Part shown: in pieces, positions 5,455 through 7,099 of the stretch
Numbering within the stretch: position 1 is the stretch's first letter
How the letters are laid out: each line of letters starts with the position of its first letter
DNA from: JBJXHB01 sp046160725
GTDB lineage: Bacteria > Pseudomonadota > Gammaproteobacteria > Burkholderiales > Burkholderiaceae_C
Length of the DNA: 7,099 nucleotides
Assembly (NCBI GenBank): GCA_046160725.1
Contig: JBJXHB010000572.1
Location: 1 to 7,099 of the forward strand
Direction: 5' to 3'
Notes under the pieces: model-generated
Told to the model about the DNA's origin: nothing
Seen by the model: the letters and a program-made list of their open reading frames with translations, nothing else
Database searches by the model: none
Position numbers and translations under genes: made by a program

Positions 5455-6476
5455 GCGCCGCGCCGACACCCAAGGTCGCCCTGCTGTACCCCGGCGACCG
5501 GGCAGCGCGCGCCCTCGCGGACCCTGCGGCGAGCCGCTTTGCGGCGCTGTTCAATGCCCTGGCCGCCGCTGGCGTGGCGGCGGAGCCGGCCGTCTACCAC
5601 GATGACTTCGCCGACGAGGTCAGGGCCCAGTTGTGTGGCGTGCAGCTCGTTCTGGTGTGGTGCAACCCGATCGAGGATGGCCGCCGTCGCGACCAGCTGG
5701 ATGCGTTGCTGCTGGACGTCGCAAGCAAGGGCGTGGTGGTCAGCGCCCATCCCGACGCGGTGCTGCGCCTGGGCACCAAAGACGTGCTGTTCGAGACCCG
5801 CGACCTGCCCTTCGGCAGCGACGTGCACCGCATCGACAGCATGGCGCAACTGGCGGCCGAGTTGCCATCGCGTCTGAGCCGCGGTGCGCGTGTGCTCAAG
5901 CAGCACCGCGGCCACAGCGGCATCGGCGTGTGGCGTGTGGAGCAGGCCGACGCTGACACGGTGCTCGTGCAGCATGCCCAACGCGGCAGCGCGCCGCAGC
6001 GCATGGATATGGCGGCGCTGCAGTCCACGCTGGCCCCGTACTTCGAACCTGCCGGCGGCGGCCACATGATCGACCAAGCCTGGCAGCCGCGGCTGGCCGA
6101 GGGCATGGTGCGTGCCTATCTGGTCGAGGACCGCGTGGCGGGCTTTGGTATCCAGGCCGTGAACGCACTGCACCCCGAGACACCGGTGCCGGGGCCGCGG
6201 TTGTACCACGGGCCCGAGCTGCCGGCGTTCCAGGCGCTCAAGCAGCAACTGGAGTCCAGCTGGGTCACCCTGCTGCATGAACGCGTCGGCCTTGCGCGCG
6301 AACGGCTGCCCCTGCTGTGGGACTGCGACTTCATGCATGGCAACCCGGCGGCCGACGGCGGCGAGCGCTTCGTGCTGTGCGAGATCAACGTCAGCAGCGT
6401 GTCGCCGTTCCCGCCGGCGGCCATCGAGCCGCTGGTGGCCGCGACCCTGCGCAGCCTCGGCCCGGCGGACCGTTGA
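5451..6476 (+). CDS. ATP-grasp-like protein of unknown function (resembles the Cj0069 family)
   Basis: A 341-residue soluble protein. I chose the ATG at 5451, which overlaps the previous stop as ATGA with GAGGG at 5437-5441 nine bases upstream, over an in-frame start at 5307 that would run 148 bases into the SOD-rhodanese gene. The N-terminal part (7-100) looks like an alpha/beta preATP-grasp domain (KVALLYPGDRAAR, LVLVWCNPIEDG, VVVSAHPD). ATP-grasp features follow: Lys110 in GTKDVL, Lys150 in RVLKQ with a Gly-rich loop RGHSGIGVWRV (153-163), Arg221 in MVRAYLV, and a metal-binding end with Asp291/Asp293 in LLWDCDF and Glu311/Asn313 in CEINVSS. From memory it resembles proteins named Cj0069 family, which lack a known reaction. 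By fold it should join a carboxylate to an amine or thiol using ATP. Its position suggests a part in the ChrB-linked stress response; the substrate is unknown. Confidence 0.8.
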   Translation: MSAAPTPKVALLYPGDRAARALADPAASRFAALFNALAAAGVAAEPAVYHDDFADEVRAQLCGVQLVLVWCNPIEDGRRRDQLDALLLDVASKGVVVSAHPDAVLRLGTKDVLFETRDLPFGSDVHRIDSMAQLAAELPSRLSRGARVLKQHRGHSGIGVWRVEQADADTVLVQHAQRGSAPQRMDMAALQSTLAPYFEPAGGGHMIDQAWQPRLAEGMVRAYLVEDRVAGFGIQAVNALHPETPVPGPRLYHGPELPAFQALKQQLESSWVTLLHERVGLARERLPLLWDCDFMHGNPAADGGERFVLCEINVSSVSPFPPAAIEPLVAATLRSLGPADR

Positions 6477-6513
6477 CGCGCACAGAACCGAGCGACCGAG
6501 GATGGCGTGAACC

Positions 6514-7099
6514 TCAGCCCATCGCCCCGCCCTGCCCCGGCGCATGCCGGAAGGCGGCGCGATAGCACAGCGCCGCCAGCACGCCGGCGACCGACGCGGC
6601 CCAGAAGACGGACTCCAGGCCGGCCGACTCGATCAGCGCGCCGCCGGCCACGCCGCCCACCACGCCGGGCAGGCCGTAGCCGAGGATGGTGTACAGCGCG
6701 GCGCCACGGCTGCGCAGCCGGTCCGGGAAGTGCCGGGCGATGACGCTGGTGCAGGCGCTGTGGTGGGCCGCAAAGGTCAGCGCATGCGCGCACTGCACCA
6801 GCAGCAGCAGCCATAGCCAGTGCGCCACCACCGCTGTCAAGGCAAAGCGCACCGCCGCCACCAGGGCCACCGCATGCAGCCAGCGTAGGTCGGTCGCGCG
6901 CCGCAGCCAGCGCCCCTGCGTCGCGAAGAACGCGATCTCGGCCAGCACGCTCACGGCCCAGATCACGCCGATCTGCGTCTTCGAGTAGCCCAGCGCCACC
7001 AGGTACAGCGAGAAGAAGGCATACATCGCCGTGTGCGCCAGCACGGTGAAGAAGATGCTGGCGAAAAACCAGGCCACGGCCGGCTCGCGCAGGCGGCGC
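6514..7099 (-). CDS. Major facilitator superfamily transporter, C-terminal half (5' partial)
   Basis: Read on the minus strand from the window edge to the stop at 6514-6516, giving 194 visible residues; the N-terminal half lies outside. The visible part starts RRLREPAVAWFFASIFFTVL. It holds six hydrophobic segments, consistent with helices 7-12 of an MFS permease: VAWFFASIFFTVLAHTA, IGVIWAVSVLAEIAFF, LHAVALVAAVRFALTAVV, WLWLLLLVQCAHALTFAAHH, LYTILGYGLPGVVGGVAGGA and VFWAASVAGVLAALC. The loop with ARHFPDRLRSRGAALY and the following Gly-rich helix resemble the HcaT / nucleoside-proton symporter type of MFS. The GTG at 7077 is not a likely start, because the frame stays open to the edge with sensible protein sequence before it. 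It converges on the ATP-grasp gene with a 37-base gap that has no clear hairpin. The substrate cannot be told. Confidence 0.85.
   Translation of the reverse strand, partial: RRLREPAVAWFFASIFFTVLAHTAMYAFFSLYLVALGYSKTQIGVIWAVSVLAEIAFFATQGRWLRRATDLRWLHAVALVAAVRFALTAVVAHWLWLLLLVQCAHALTFAAHHSACTSVIARHFPDRLRSRGAALYTILGYGLPGVVGGVAGGALIESAGLESVFWAASVAGVLAALCYRAAFRHAPGQGGAMG

Noticed and set aside
3565..5469. 634-codon open frame on the minus strand across chrB and the SOD-rhodanese gene
   Set aside because: Its codons are exactly antiparallel to those of the two real genes, which share a frame. It stays open because GC-rich genes rarely use TTA, CTA or TCA. Its protein has no recognisable domain, while the plus strand gives clear families.
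6477..6513. Bidirectional terminator between the convergent ATP-grasp and MFS genes
   Set aside because: Expected from the layout, but no stable hairpin with a T or A run is visible in the 37 bases.
5376..6545. 389-codon open frame on the minus strand across the ATP-grasp gene
   Set aside because: Same antisense effect of high GC; it has no family motifs and is rich in His, Arg, Gln and Ala, as such shadows usually are.
6514..7099. MFS gene as the missing chromate exporter of the module
   Set aside because: It is on the opposite strand, resembles HcaT/nucleoside symporters rather than ChrA, and shares no control region with chrB.

Overview
The window comes from a high-GC bacterial chromosome, most likely a betaproteobacterium of the Burkholderiales type. 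This rests on the strong G/C bias at third codon positions, the order mcp-cheW-cheR-cheD-cheB, and the character of the chromate-type genes. The genus cannot be fixed from the sequence. Coding density is very high, no gap exceeds about 75 bases, and no RNA gene, insertion sequence or CRISPR array was seen.

Left part (1-3498, + strand): the end of a chemotaxis operon. It holds the C-terminal tail of a methyl-accepting chemotaxis protein (cut by the window edge), the coupling protein CheW, the methyltransferase CheR, the deamidase CheD (start codon inside the end of cheR) and the methylesterase CheB. These proteins set the modification state of chemoreceptors: CheR adds methyl groups, CheB removes them when phosphorylated, CheD deamidates receptor glutamines, and CheW couples receptors to the kinase CheA, which is not in the window.

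Middle (3499-6476, + strand): a compact three-gene cluster. It starts with a 72-bp intergenic region carrying an inverted repeat (TGTAG-N6-CTACA) and a 7-bp direct repeat. Then come a ChrB-family chromate-resistance protein, a one-polypeptide fusion of an Fe/Mn-type superoxide dismutase with a rhodanese domain (separate genes, chrC and chrE, in classical chr operons), and an ATP-grasp-like protein of unknown function whose start overlaps the stop of the fusion gene (ATGA). No chrA chromate pump is visible. The set looks like an oxyanion or oxidative-stress module that works by superoxide/thiol chemistry plus an unidentified ATP-dependent ligation. This is the most interesting part of the window.

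Right end (6477-7099, - strand): the C-terminal half of a 12-helix major facilitator transporter, convergent with the module and cut by the window edge. It is probably unrelated to the module.
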